DNA of 64,000 nucleotides. Source: Plantago major (taxonomy: Eukaryota > Streptophyta > Magnoliopsida > Lamiales > Plantaginaceae). Where the stretch lies: contig CM048843.1 in the NCBI GenBank assembly GCA_026545765.1, positions 3,100,001-3,164,000 of the forward strand. The letters run 5' to 3'. The translations under genes and the position numbers were made by a program. Of this stretch, positions 1-11,650 are shown one piece after another. The notes beneath the pieces were generated by a model. It did no database searches and was not told the DNA's origin. It was given only the letters and a program-made list of their open reading frames with translations. Positions within the stretch are counted from its first letter, which is position 1, and the number at the start of each line of letters is the position of its first letter.

Positions 1-873
1 CAGCAAGAGCTTCTGCAGTGTGATAGGCTTCTGAGGTGCCTGCAATATCTGTGCCATAGCTAGATTGCGGTGTTGTCATCACACCCTTCCCCTTTAGTGT
101 TCTCAAGCTTGGACAGTCTTTCTTCAAGTGGCCCTTCTTCTTGCAATAGAAACACTTCCTTGTTTCAGTGCCATCTCTTTTATCCCCCATGTCCTTGTAC
201 TGAGCTTTCTTTTGATCTGGATATTGCTTCTTCTTAGGTGGAAACTTCTTCTGATGTCTCACAGTGAGACCTTCACCTTTGATATGTGATTGAGTTACAC
301 TCTCTTGATCTAGCTCCCTCGATCTCAAGGCTGATTCAACAATATCCATTGATAGAGGTGTACTTCTACCATACACCAGAGCATTTTTAAAAGGTGTAAG
401 AGATCGAGGAAGAGAGCTTAACAGAAGAATGGCCTTATTTCACTCTTCATCTGATTTGTTGCTTCCGTTTCAAGATTGTCCATATCAGTGACAATCTTCT
501 TAAACTCATCAAGCTGGCTTGAGATGGATTTATCCTCCACCATTCTTAACTGAAATAACCGTTGCTTCGCATAGATCTTAGATGTTATTGGCAATAGATT
601 TGACATTGTACAGTGCTTCAAGCTTTTTCCATACCTTCTTTGAAGTGTTGAGATCACCAATTTCTCTAAGTGCATTATCTCCGAGAAATAAAATCAATGC
701 ACTATGAGCTTTCTGCATAATTGTTTTCTTCTCAGCATCTGTAATCGACGATGGAAAATCCTCGAGAATAGCATCAATAATACCCTGTTAAACCAGCAAC
801 GCCTTCATCTTCACCTTCCACAGTGCAATCACTTCTCTCCGTTAACCTCTCTGTCGAATTTGGAAGACGCCAT
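1..873 (-). pseudogene. Copia Gag-Pol N-terminal region, broken
   Basis: The frame starts with MASSKFDREVNGE at 873 on the minus strand and meets a stop almost at once, at the place where related Copia proteins continue into the conserved FALW-type segment. The Gag helical core is recognisable around 430-680 (QRLFQLRMVEDKSI and DEFKKIVTDMDNLE) but is split over frames. A zinc knuckle CFYCKKKGHLKKDC, which fits CX2CX4HX4C, lies near 105-165 and should bind the RNA genome. Downstream of it the frame stays open to base 1. The early stop and frameshifts mean this copy cannot make an intact polyprotein. The family assignment is firm; the lineage within Copia is not. Confidence 0.75.
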
Positions 874-912
874 TGATTGAAACTTGCAAAGCTTCCCACA
901 AACGGAGCCAAT

Positions 913-1410
913 TGTAACGATTAACCTTTGCAAATCAACCAACTAAATTCCGATCGACGATAAACGCGAAATCAAGCAATCACACAATACCAACAATCGA
1001 ACAAACAACACAACGATTTACGTGGTTCGGTTTTCACCTACATCCATGGAGAGTACTAGATGTCCACTATCACAAGAAATAAATAGATTACAAAACGAAT
1101 CAAACAAGTTTCAAGCTACTCTGTTCTTCGTATAACTGCTACTTCTCAGAAATCAGAGAATTGCTACTATGAAAGTGAAATACAATGAAGAATTATGATT
1201 ATTGTGAGTTACAAACAGTTACAATATGCTTATATACTCCAATCTGATGATAACTGCCTCCAATTTGATCCAAGAGTTGTTCTGCAAGTTAGTTATGCAA
1301 CTAACTAATTCTCCCTCTCAAATTACCAGAGCCAATCAGATTATAACACGTCAGCATATCTTGTCATCACTCATTTGTGCTTCATGTGTTTCCCCAGTGT
1401 CTTCGTAACA
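913..1410 (-). repeat. Probable 5' LTR of the minus-strand Copia element
   Basis: On the plus strand the segment runs from TGTAACG to CGTAACA, giving TG...CA ends. It lies directly upstream, in minus-strand sense, of the leader and gag start. The partner LTR is outside the window, so the ends are inferred. The outer end could be as far as about 1484. Confidence 0.55.
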
Positions 1411-1545
1411 CCAAACACAACACATTCAGTGTTCCAGTAACACCAGTCTTCCAACTATCTTCATTATCCAGTGTTTTCATAACACCAACCTTTCTTCAGT
1501 AGATATCAAGCTAACCAACTCACAGACCTGAACGGCTTTTGGCCG

Positions 1546-2064
1546 TGTTATACCAAAATAAGTCCCGCTTAAGTCGAACGACTTGAGACGAACGAATCGC
1601 TACAAACTAAGAAGGATTAGCCAAATTGCACTGGGCCTCTATTATAAAGAGCATGATGTGGAAGCACGGTCAACGCCGTTAAGGAGGATAGACCGACCTT
1701 TAGAGGTATATCCGACCTATCACCCTCCGACATCTACAACGGGTCCGAGCCTGTACCAGTAGTGATTCAAATTCCCTAAATCCCGGACCACGTGTAAGTT
1801 AAGGACATTAGTCCAGGAATTAGGGGATTCGGTTCCCTGAATCATCTCTATAAATAGACCCATTCACTCCCTTTTGGGGTAAGTCATTTATTACATTCCA
1901 ACTACTTTTTCTGAAGAGCTCCGAAGCTTGAGTTGAATCACTACCCGGTTTGTCCAAGTCAAACCGGACTTAAAGGGGTCTAACCCTCGCTTTTCTTAGC
2001 CTCACAGGTACTTCTTGGAGCTAAGGCGTGCTATTCCGGCCTAAAACGATTTTTATCCTCAACA
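1546..2064 (+). mobile_element. Solo LTR, Ty3/Gypsy Tat-type
   Basis: A 519-bp segment starts TGTTATACC and ends CCTCAACA. It is flanked by the 5-bp direct repeat GGCCG (1541-1545 and 2065-2069), the signature of LTR-retroelement integration. It contains a TATA box (TATAAATAGACC near 1850). The stretch after the TATA box (near 1950-2010: CCGG.TTGTCC.AGTCAAACCGG followed by GGGTCTAACCC) closely matches the equivalent part of the LTR at 50181-50881 read on the minus strand. With no internal domain, it is best explained by unequal recombination between two LTRs. Confidence 0.85.
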
Positions 2065-2986
2065 GGCCGGGTACGTAGCTAGGGAATGAATAGATTTCAG
2101 GTTGGATCAGGTACTAAACTACGTCAGGTATATACCCTATTCGTACCCAAAACTCATAATTATGTTTGAGTGTTGAAATTTTTTTGGATCGTATAGGATT
2201 GAACCCTCTGTATTAGAATTCTACAGTAGTACATCAAAGTGAAACTTGCCATAAAATAATAGAGGAGTGAATCCATAATCCGTAACAAAGGAACTCACGA
2301 AATAGGACAGCAGGTGCAATTAATATTCTCAGCTTAAAAACTTTAAAGAATTGATGACCTGAGTGTACGGAATCGACTCAAAATTCAATTACGTAAATAA
2401 TAACGTACTGAACTGTTATTAAATTTTAATTTTTTTATGTTTAATGTTTAATATTTGGATAGTTTGGATTCATGTTATGTTGCATATTCCTAGCTAATTA
2501 TTACCAAGTGTAGTTGAGATATTCTTCAATAATCATTGTTTCACAAGAATATTCTGCCGCAAGAATATTCTGCCACTTACTCAATTATTAAGACCAGACG
2601 ATTGTAAAGTAAACATGATATATAGTATCCCCAAGTTACTAGTGCTCCAGAGACTTTTCATGTGTATTGGAAATTTAAGGATAAAAAGAAAAATGAAAGG
2701 ACTGAAGTTGAACTTTTACATGACTTAATTTTAAGAGTTTGAAAGTATAAGGACCGGAAAGAAAGGCATGTACAAATACATGACAGGATCGAATACAAAA
2801 GAAAGTATAAAATGATTGTTTGAAGGCATAAAACGTAAAGAAGGCCGGTCAATCAGAGCAAAAGTTGTCAAACAAATTATTCGACAGGGATGAACTGGAG
2901 CGGCCTGCCAGAGCGTCTTGTCCATCAGGTCAGACGAGTAAAAAGCGTTGTCGTATTGTAGCAGGATAATACCAATTGTACTATTA
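2065..2986. other. Intergenic stretch, nothing recognised
   Basis: AT-rich sequence between the solo LTR and the Harbinger element. The ORFs in it are under 65 codons, overlap each other in several frames and show no recognisable protein similarity. The TTA at 2984-2986 is the left TSD of the Harbinger element. Confidence 0.5.
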
Positions 2987-3210
2987 GTGCCCGTTTGGTT
3001 TCAGAAAAAAAAAGGGGTATTCTGCTCCAATACCCTAAATACTCCTGTTTGGTATGAAAATAGCAGCCCGAAAAAAAGGGGTATTTCCGAATACCCACAT
3101 TTTTCCAGCCCACCGGGCTTCTTCAATTTTGTGCTTGAAATACCCAAAACCAATACCCTCCTAGAAGGAGGATATTGGTTTTTGGGTATTTGAAATTGTA
3201 TAAAATGTCC
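2987..3210. repeat. Left terminal and subterminal repeats of the Harbinger element
   Basis: Starts GTGCCCGTTTGGTTTC and holds several copies of GGGTATT and AATACCC plus one AATACTCCTGTTTGG. The same motifs occur inverted at 10500-10698. Confidence 0.75.
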
Positions 3211-4324
3211 TATTGTCCAAAAACTTCAACTTATTTACTACTCATACCAAGCACATTTGAACAAAACATCCAAAATTTTACCTCCACTTCTAACCTAGCT
3301 CATTACTGGAACGAAAAATCTGAAGAACCCTAGCCCACTTTTTTCTTTTGTTCTGCTCCAGACGTCCATTTTCTTCATCCAGCTTCCGACCAAGTTCCGA
3401 CTCAACTCGAATCTTCAAGGTTAGCTCATTCCTTCGTCTTCTTCACTTTCTTCTACTCTGATTTAGTCTTGAAACCTCTGATTTCATTTTGATGAACAGT
3501 ACTATTCCATTGGAATCGATTCTGCTTTTCCGTCGTCTTCGTCTTCTCCAACTTACCACTCTGCTCAATTCTTCAAGGTAAGCTCATGTCTTCGCCTTCT
3601 TCACTTTCTTCTTTACTTCATGCTCAATTTCTGCTAAATTTTCTGATTTATGAACAGTACTATTCCATTGAAAGGGGGGAATTTTTTTTCCTGAAAAACA
3701 AAATCATGTTAAATTATGAGATGTTAGTAGCTGTTATTTGTAATTCTTAACCTCATTATTAGTTGTTAGTATCTTTTATTTGTTATTATTACTAGCTGTT
3801 ATTTGTAATTTTCATCTAAACAGATTCATGTTTTGAGTAATGAACAGTACTGTTTGATTGAAGGGGGGGGGGTGATTTTTTTAAATTTTGAACAATATTC
3901 ATGTTTAATTATAAGCTGTTAGTAGATGTTAGTGGTTGATATTTTTTGTCATTCTTAACCTGATTAATTATAAGTTGTGAGTAAATGTGCTGATTTGTTA
4001 TTATCCATTGAGGTTTTATGTTTGAAATAAATAAGTCTACTTAGATATGGTCTTGCATAATAATGATATCGTACAAATGTGCTTCAATTCTGTAATCCAT
4101 TGATGTTCTGTGAAAATGTGCCTCAGTTCTTTGCTCGTACAAATCTGTTTGCATTGTTTAATTTGTATAAAATGTACTAGTTCCAATATCTGGTCCTGTT
4201 AGAACCACTTATTTATTATGCATAGATTAATTTATCTGTGAATTATTGATCTGCTTACATTCTGAAGTTGAAGTAGATGACTAGCTGATTAATTACAACC
4301 TGTGTTTGTATAGTTTCACTATCC

Positions 4325-5773
4325 ATGGACATCCGCCGTGAAAATGTACGCAAGTTTGTTCTCAGTCAGATAGGTCTAGTTTTTGTGTTAATATGGTATT
4401 ACGTGACCCGTATTCGTCCTCGTTTGCCCCGTCCTCGGAAACCAATAAGGTACAATTGCAAGAGGAAAAGGGAATCTCAGAAAGTATATATGAATCGTTT
4501 AACTAAAGCCAATGATGTTGATTGTAAGAATGTTCTCCGCATGAACAAACAGACCTTCCGGGAGTTTGTTTTGTTATTAAAAGAACATGGGGGGTTGGGA
4601 GACAGCAAGTATGTTTCTATAGAAGAGAAGGTAGCCAGTTTCTTAATCATTATAGGACATCATGCCAAAAACCGTGTAGCCCAATTCGCCTTTCAAAGGT
4701 CAGGCCACACAATCAGCATCTACTTCCACGAGGTGTTGAACTCCATACTGAAACTCCACCCCATTCTCCTTGCTAAGCCAGAGCCTATTCCAGCCGAATG
4801 TGAAGATGAGCCTTGGAGACACTTCAAGGTTATGGTCTATTTTCCCTGTAAATTGTCACTTCTGTGTAAATGCATTTGGTTATATCATTAGCTAATTTAA
4901 CAGATTAACTTTTTGCAGGGCTGTATTGGGGCACTGGACGGGACTTACGTTGAAGTGCTTGTGAGAAAGCGACACCAGGCAATGTACCGGAACAGGAAGG
5001 GGAAGGTTTCAGTGAATGTGTTGGGTGTGGTTGATCGACACATGAGATTCATTTATGCCCCGATTTGGATGGGAAGAATTCTTAGATGGTAAAATTCGCG
5101 GGAAGCAATACTCAAAGAAGATGGGTGAAGGTTCCGGTTGGTAAGCGTTGGATCAACCACACCCAACATTCTTCCACCGTTGTTTCATTTTGATTTGCTT
5201 ACCAAATTCAGTTATCGATTCAGGTGTGAATAATAATTTTTTGTGGCTGTCTGACTGGTCTTTGCAGGGAATTTCTATCTAGTTGATAGTGGCTATGCAC
5301 ATGCACCTGGATTTATGGCTCATTTTCCCCGGACTCGTTACCACTTGCAAGAATGGGGCAGTGGTAGAAAGGTCCCGCGTAATCCAGAGGAGTACTTCAA
5401 CATGAAGCACTCATCTGCAAGGAATGTGGTGGAACGAACCTTCGGTTTATGGAAGAAAAGATGGGGCATTCTGCGGTCTTCGTCATTTTACCCGATCGAC
5501 ACACATAACAATATCATATTGGCATCTTTTCGTGCACAACTTCATTCAAACACTACGCCCAATGATGCATTGGAGGATGAAGACTCTTCTGATGACGAAG
5601 CTGATGCTAGTGATGAAGAGAATGAGTCAGAGGCTCCAGAAGTACAAAGCAGTCATGCCTATGTGGATGAAATCGTCTTAGATGACACCGCTTGGAATAG
5701 GGTCCGGGATGTCTTAGCTGCCCTGATGTATAATAGATGGAAGAGTGCACATGCTAATAGGGGTCTGGCTTAG
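4325..5773 (+). pseudogene. PIF/Harbinger transposase, three exons, small indels in exon 2
   Basis: A DDE nuclease of the plant PIF/Harbinger family (DDE_Tnp_4 type), which would cut and rejoin the element with its MYB-like partner. Exon 1 is 4325-4828 (donor GTTATG), exon 2 is 4919-5140 (donor GTAAGC) and exon 3 is 5268-5773, ending in TAG. The joins keep the frame: FK|GCIGALDGT and KVPVG|NFYLVD. The catalytic residues are visible: D in GALDGTYV, D in YLVDSGYA and E in VVERTFGLWKKRW. Exon 3 ends with an acidic tail rich in D, E and S. Between about 5060 and 5130 the conserved GWEGS-like block is spread over three frames, so small insertions or deletions have broken the gene. Everything else is well preserved, which suggests recent inactivation or sequence error. 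Confidence 0.85.
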
Positions 5774-6063
5774 TGTGCCAGTTTAGTTTATTATTATTGC
5801 TTCTATGTGGCATGCCCACATTGACATGATGTGTTCTCTGTGTTTTTTTCCACTCTTCTTGTGTTTTATGTTGAACAATATTATTATGATGGCATTGTGA
5901 TGCATTAGTTAACTATTTTGATGTTTATTACGTGGAAATATCTTGTCTATTGTCCAATATTTTCACCGTATATATCTCCATTTTCTGAACATATATCTCC
6001 ATCTCCAATTTTTGATAACTAGGAGCTTGATATTTAGATCTGATTTTTATTTACTACATGTAA

Positions 6064-7075
6064 ATGACACATAATGTTGACGAGGGAAAGGCCATCAAAG
6101 ATTACCACAAATGGTCGGTTGATGAAGAGATTGAACTGCTTGTGGCAATGAAGTTGGCCAAAGCTGTTGGACACAAGTCTCGTCAAGGCTTTAAGACGAA
6201 AGGAATCCCTTTCATGCTGGATCATATTAAGAAGAAATTCCCGGGGACTAACATGAAAGAAGTTTCCATCAAGAATCATCTAAAACAGTGGCGTAAGTAC
6301 CTAACAGCTATTCTGGACCTGAGGTCGATAAGCGGAGTCGGATGGTGCGATGTCACAAAATCGTTTACCTGCAGCGAAGAGAGATGGAAGTACTTTGCAA
6401 AGGTTTGTCATAATTAACTATAACATGGGGCTAGTATTTAATTTATTGTCATATTTTCATTGTGTTGTTTATTGATACATTTCTGCCGGTTAATTAATGT
6501 AGAAACACCCCTGCATGCTTGGAAGAATGAATACTCAGTGGCCGTATTTGGATGACTGGATCGACATTTATGGAACCGATCATGCAGCTGGGAAAAGTGC
6601 TAGAGATTTTGAAGCAGCTTGCAAAAGGGTATTGGCTGATGAAAGGTATGCTAAGATTATTGAACCTGATTACATGACAACTGATGGAGGGGGAGAAAGC
6701 CAAGGAGATAGTAAAGTTCCTGATGGCAGCGACACGACTGTGAAGAGTAAGCGCCGAAGGACTAATACTGTAGTGGACACTGATTCCACTTTCCTTGAGT
6801 CACTCAAAGGAATCATGAACGGATGCAAGGAAGCAGCCAGCACTGTTGGTGGAGGAAGTGGCTCGTCTAATGACCCAAATGCTGAACGACGATTGAAATT
6901 GAACGAAGAGCTTCGTAAGTTTCCTGCTCTTCAGCCTAGATATCGTATTTTGATTGGTACAGAGTTGATTGTTGATCCTGTGAAACTGGAATATTTCTTC
7001 GGCCTCCCTGATGATGATCGTGCAGAGTTCATTGACATACAAGTTCATAACCTAATTCTGAAAGGTGGTCGATAG
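6064..7075 (+). CDS. MYB/SANT-like accessory protein of the Harbinger element (ORF1), two exons
   Basis: Exon 1 is 6064-6402 (donor GTTTGT) and exon 2 is 6503-7075. The join FAK|KHPCM keeps the frame, giving a protein of about 300 residues. The N-terminal half has a trihelix/MYB-like DNA-binding domain: WSVDEEIELLVAMKLAKAVG, then SIKNHLKQWRKYLTAI and a GVGWCDVTKSFTCSEERW segment. The second exon continues the pattern (PYLDDWIDIYG), followed by a basic patch (KSKRRR near the middle, a possible nuclear signal) and a C-terminal helical region. In plant PIF/Pong elements a MYB-like ORF binds subterminal motifs and brings the transposase to the ends, and that role is inferred here. Both exons are open, in contrast to the transposase next door. 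It reads in the same direction as the transposase, starting 290 bp downstream. Confidence 0.82.
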
Positions 7076-7667
7076 TCTACACTAGACGGCTATGTTTGTT
7101 TTGAGGATAAATTCTGAGAGTTTAATTTGTCTCCTGATTATTTTGTTGAGTGTTTTTTGAATTGTTTAGCAAATTAAAACTCTATTGTATCTTCTGATAT
7201 GGTGTTATATATCCATCCTAATCTAATTTCAGTTCATCAGCTACTTTAATGTTGGTGAATGTTCATGTCACTGGTTCTTGTTCTTAATACTTCATTGTTG
7301 CTGCAATTCCTGATTAAATAACCCTAACCCCTGCTTTTCATTAGTACAAAACACAGTTGACACAAATTTTAACAACTATGTGGTATGAGCCACTTCTTCA
7401 GCAAATTGAAATTAAGAAGGAAAAAAAAAAGGACACGGCAACATGGAATCTGATGTTCTAGATAACAGAGGACCAATAGAGCGGGGCATTGTAAAACAAC
7501 ATGATGTGAACTTCGGAGCGAGGGGCTAACACTTCTTACGGGCTTCTCGACCGGAGAACTTCCACTGGACTCACTGAGAGAGCCATTGTAATCCCAAACA
7601 AGTTTTTTCTTGTGAGATTTCTTGTTCCCGGATTTAATAGCCACACGATCAAAGTCCTTCTCACTTA

Positions 7668-8473
7668 TTATGAGAAACCTGGAGAACTTGTTGACGGAGA
7701 TGCAAACCTGTTTGGTAGCACACCGATGGGAGAGACTGATAGAATTGGAGATTCAACGAGGTTAATGTTTCCGGGTGGAGGTCTTGGTGAACCATATACT
7801 TGGACGACCGGCAGTGCCTGCTTGTCCAGATCATAACTGCTTATGATTTGAACACTGTCATCATCTGCATGTTCCAGCTCTTCTATCTCGTTCATGTTCT
7901 CGGTGTCGGCCACGTAACCAAATGCCTCGCCTTCAAACAACACTCCCAGATCACACCACAGAGGATCTCCTACATGGAGATACCAGAGGCACCTATTATC
8001 TTCCTGCACAAAAAGAATCAAAATAAAAAAGACTCAGCATATAATTAGCTTGCCAATATAGAAAATATTACAACAATTCGGAATTATCAGTTGGTATATT
8101 TGAATTATACCTTAACAAGCTCCTCCCAAACTTGATAATCTCCAGTGAACTTGTTAGCATACATGCAGTAGCGGAGACCTGGAACCTTGAGCATTTTCTG
8201 GAAGACTAGATGTCTCTCAAACATTTTGTAGACCACCTTGTTCACCTCGAAGATAGTATAAGTGATTCCAAACTTGTCTTTCAGCATATCGACCATACGT
8301 CGGTTTCCTTCGTCAATCTTATCTGGCCATTTCCAAAGGCCATCTTTCTCAGCGAGACGTTGCAGCCCAATCACTAGCCATTCTTGGTGTTCTTTAGGGA
8401 ACATTTGAGTGTAGAAGAGCTGGTCTTGAGCCTTCAAGTGGAGTGTGTTGGAGGGGGGCATTTTTGGAGGCAT
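7668..8473 (-). CDS. Myb/SANT-like (PF12776-type) protein carried by the Harbinger element, two exons
   Basis: On the minus strand exon 1 is 8473-8111 and exon 2 is 8003-7668. The donor GTATAA and acceptor TGCAG join ELVK|EDNRCLWYL in frame. The N-terminal part (PKEHQEWLVIGLQRLAEKDG, then FEVNKVVYKMFERHLVFQKM and YQVWEELVK) and the motif VGDPLWCDLGVLFEGEAFG after the splice follow the layout of plant Myb/SANT-like DNA-binding domains, where a W-helix is followed by a G.P.YD.L..IFG box. The C-terminus is acidic and then Pro/Ser-rich. The frame stops at 7668, but a basic segment (SGNKKSHKKKLVWDYNGSL) continues in another frame to about 7500, so the C-terminus may be frameshifted. The motif match is by eye; a role in transposition or an origin as a captured host gene cannot be told apart. 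Confidence 0.62.
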
Positions 8474-9513
8474 TTTTGGAAGTTGCGGTTTTTAAAAAAA
8501 AATTGAGTTGTTTGCTGATGAGTAAAAGCTAGAAACATCACTGTATTTATAGACGGAACAATCCAAGCTGTATTAGTTGTGTTTTTAAGTTCTATACCTT
8601 GACGACATGGACATGATAATTAATTACTGAATGACAATTCACAACTGTATCGGGCATTTAAACCTCATTTTGTATATTATAAGAAGATATATTTTCTGGT
8701 GACAGATTGAATAAAAAATCACACTTCATTGCTAAACAAGTTTACGGCGAAATCAGAACCTCTTTTGTGAAACAAGGTTCATGCCTATCCACAAGCATTC
8801 AATTTTCCTGAGAAAAGGATCAGATTTCATTGATAAACATGCCTAAATTATTGTCCTGAGGATGAATAGATAGCATTGGCACCATGTTTAATTTTTTCCA
8901 TTCTGAAGATAATACCTCATTCAATCCATTCAACTTAGTGCGATTCTTTGGTGGCTTAAATGAATTTAATTGTTGGAGTGTTGGAGCTTGCAAAGCTATT
9001 GACATCCTAATGAATGAAGTCTTTGCCATTTTTAGCTAAATGTTCACTTACTCCAACAAAGTTGACAAATACACTCAATTGCTTCAACCATCACATTGCA
9101 GCCTATTTCCTTGAATTAATACTGATTACTTTTGGCTTTGTACAATGAAATTGAGATATGGTTAATAAAATTTGTTGTCTTGTTCTTGAATACATTAATT
9201 TTCTGGAATAAGATCTTTGGACAGAGATACACTTTATTACAGCTTCATTCAATACTTGAGGGAAACTGAAACAAATTGGTTGTGTTTAGTTCTTGAATTT
9301 GTCCCGAACTACTTCGTTTTCCTGCTTCGATAGTCGATAATTTTATAGGACACCAATTATAATTTTCTGGTAGTATATAATTTACAACGTGGTAGTACTA
9401 GTACTGGATTTACCCGTAATTTAAGTAAGCAGCAAGCACTAGAACTGGTTCAAGAACAACCTGTGAAAATTAGAACACTGTCAGAATCTCTCCAATAGCA
9501 CCAATTAACAATT

Positions 9514-9880
9514 ATGAGGCCAAAAACTAAAAAAAAAATGAATCAACTTGATCAGGACAGAACCTTTTATGGATCTGGTAGATTGACAAAGCAACACGTG
9601 GGAATTATGACGGACAATCGTATGAAGCTCCAACATCTGGGATTATGGAGGTGGCCTGAACATATTGATCAAGGTGTCGAGGTTGTGATGAACTGGTTCA
9701 AGAACAACGAACATGAATTTCACAAATTCGAGATCATGTGGAGCATCGATAAAATTTTACGAGAGATACGAGGTGTTTGGCAGGCTAATCAAATTTCCCG
9801 GGATCTTTATCAACACGAATGAAAATTATCTCATGTATGAGGAAAGTAATTGGATTGCTGCACGAGAGGTACAATTTACA
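9514..9880 (+). pseudogene. Decayed second Myb/SANT-like gene of the Harbinger element
   Basis: The plus-strand frame holds LGLWRWPEHIDQGVEVVMNW and then FKNNEHEFHKFEIMWSIDKI. This aligns with DGLWKWPDKIDEGNRRMVDM and KFGITYTIFEVNKVVYKM of the minus-strand gene at 7668-8473. After QHE at 9822 the similarity continues in another frame (NYLMYEESNWIAARE), so a frameshift has occurred. A possible donor, GTACAA, lies at about 9869, as in its relative. It is a diverged, inverted paralogue inside the same transposon. Confidence 0.55.
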
Positions 9881-10479
9881 TTGCGTTTTTTTATGAATTT
9901 TGTTTATAAATGTTTTAATTATTTTGACTTCCTTAGACCTTGGACACACTGTATCATCGAACCAGTCCCAGAACAAGCAATGGCATTGCAACCCCTTAGC
10001 ACAAAAAAGGACAGATTAATTAGGACAAACAAAAAACAATATAGACGTTTCAGTTTGTAGCTTATCATGGAACAAGTAAAAAATATACCAAATAGAAAAT
10101 GTAGTTTTACCTTATTCGGTCAGTTCACAAATCTCCGACCTGGATTTTCGTCGGTCCAGGACGTGATACGTCTAGCTCACAGCCCACAATAGCAGTTTGA
10201 CACTGGCTTTGATACATACTCATGACTAATGCTACTCGAGCTTGTTGTTGACATTTCTTTGCGATTGACGATTGCTTGTTGATCTTAAAAACTAAACTCC
10301 AATTGTTTGTTCATGTGAAAAAATGAATCTTCAATTTATATACAAGTAATCAGAGTGAAAAATTTGATATAATGTAATTATTTAAAAAAACTCCAATTGG
10401 AATTCGAATTCAGGAGGGAATATAAACATTTTTCCCGCACAAAATAAAAATTTTCGAAAAATTTGGTCTTCTTCAATTC

Positions 10480-10698
10480 CATAGGCACCTTAATTTCGTA
10501 CCAAACAAGAGTATTCAATCCAAATACCCATCTACAATTTCGAAACCAAACAGGAGTATTGGATTTTGGACATTGTCTTTAAAAAATTATCAAACAGGAG
10601 TATTCTGATTTTTGGGCCACAATACCCTTATTTCGGCCCTTGGGCCCAATACCCCTAAAAAATGGGTATTCAATACCCTTCCCAAACCAAACAATTTC
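10480..10698. repeat. Right terminal and subterminal repeats of the Harbinger element
   Basis: Ends AAACCAAACAATTTC before the TTA TSD. Contains repeated AAACAGGAGTATT and GGGTATT motifs that are inverted relative to the left end. Confidence 0.75.
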
Positions 10699-10701
10699 TT
10701 A

Positions 10702-11650
10702 GGGTTCTACGGTTCAAGATCAAAATCCACTTTTTGCGAAGTAATTAAAAGCTAAAGACCAATTTTTGTTTGGAATTATTGCGTTGCACGGAAAATAAAC
10801 AAATATCACAATTTAAATTGTAGTTGAGGAACCTTTATATATTATTTTCAATCATTATTCTAAAATAATCTTACAAAATATTGAGATGATAGTTACTAAT
10901 ATATAGTCCAAGTTTACAGGTGGCCATGAGAATATCATTAGAGGACAAGGAAAGAAAGCAGAACATGAAGATACCCGATCTTTGTCAGAAATCAAAAGTT
11001 TTATATATGTCCAGTTTTCTTCTTTAACATAAGACTTTACAAATAATTAACCAAGTACTAATGTTATGTAGTATAGTATAAAGATATTTGGTAAAAATAA
11101 TGGGTGGAACAAGGTGATTGCTCGGAAACTGAAGAAGAGTGCAGTCCATTGGGCAGTTAGATTCGTGAGAGCCCACTTTAAAAAGATCTGAGATGGAAAA
11201 GGAATATCAAAGTTTGGACTTCTTTTTTATAGCACTTCATTTCCTTAAAGAACTTATTAGGTCTTGAAATTGAAAACCCCAACTTCTAAGGATTTAAAAT
11301 AAAATAAAACTCACTTTAACAATTAGCTTATAAGTTTGATGAGTCGATTTCTTCTTTTCAAAAATCAGCTACCTTATCAGATAATTAATTTATTAAATAA
11401 TCCCGTAACAAAAAGATTAGCTCATCAACTACCTAATAAGCATATATCGATAAGTTTATCAGTTAATTTTCCTAAACATAATCTAAATAAATAAACAATT
11501 GCAAGTTGAAGAAGGATTTGGAATCCACTTTAATTTAATTTTGCTTGATTTATGTAAACCGGGCAAAGCATGGTGTTGGAGACACAAACATGTTCCCATG
11601 CTATGTTATTTTATTTTCCTTAAAAGTTGAATACAAATAAAAGCTACTCT
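10702..11650. other. Intergenic, no gene seen
   Basis: AT-rich sequence without a usable reading frame. Near 11310-11480 there are scattered AGCTTAT, ATCAGCTA and TTATCAG motifs like those of the MITE at 32952-33263, so part of it may be an old copy of that family. Confidence 0.4.

Larger units (their letters stand above)
1..1410 (-). mobile_element. Ty1/Copia LTR retrotransposon, 5' part (runs off the left edge)
   Basis: Read on the minus strand, a probable 5' LTR (plus coordinates 913-1410) is followed by a short leader and a gag reading frame that is still open at base 1. The rest of pol and the 3' LTR lie outside the window. The gag region has a Copia-type zinc knuckle. The outer LTR end is uncertain, because short repeats of the form CAGTGTT..AACACCA continue to about 1484. 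Confidence 0.8.
2987..10698 (+). mobile_element. PIF/Harbinger DNA transposon with four ORFs
   Basis: The 7.7-kb element is bounded by TTA TSDs (2984-2986 and 10699-10701), the expected three-base target for PIF/Harbinger. Both ends carry the inverted core GTTTGGTTT close to the tip. A subterminal motif, AATACTCCTGTTTGG, occurs near 3038 in direct orientation and near 10545-10560 and 10596-10610 in reverse. Inside are a DDE transposase, a spliced MYB-like gene, a minus-strand Myb/SANT-like gene and a decayed plus-strand relative of the latter. The transposase has small indels, so this copy is probably not autonomous today. Confidence 0.88.
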
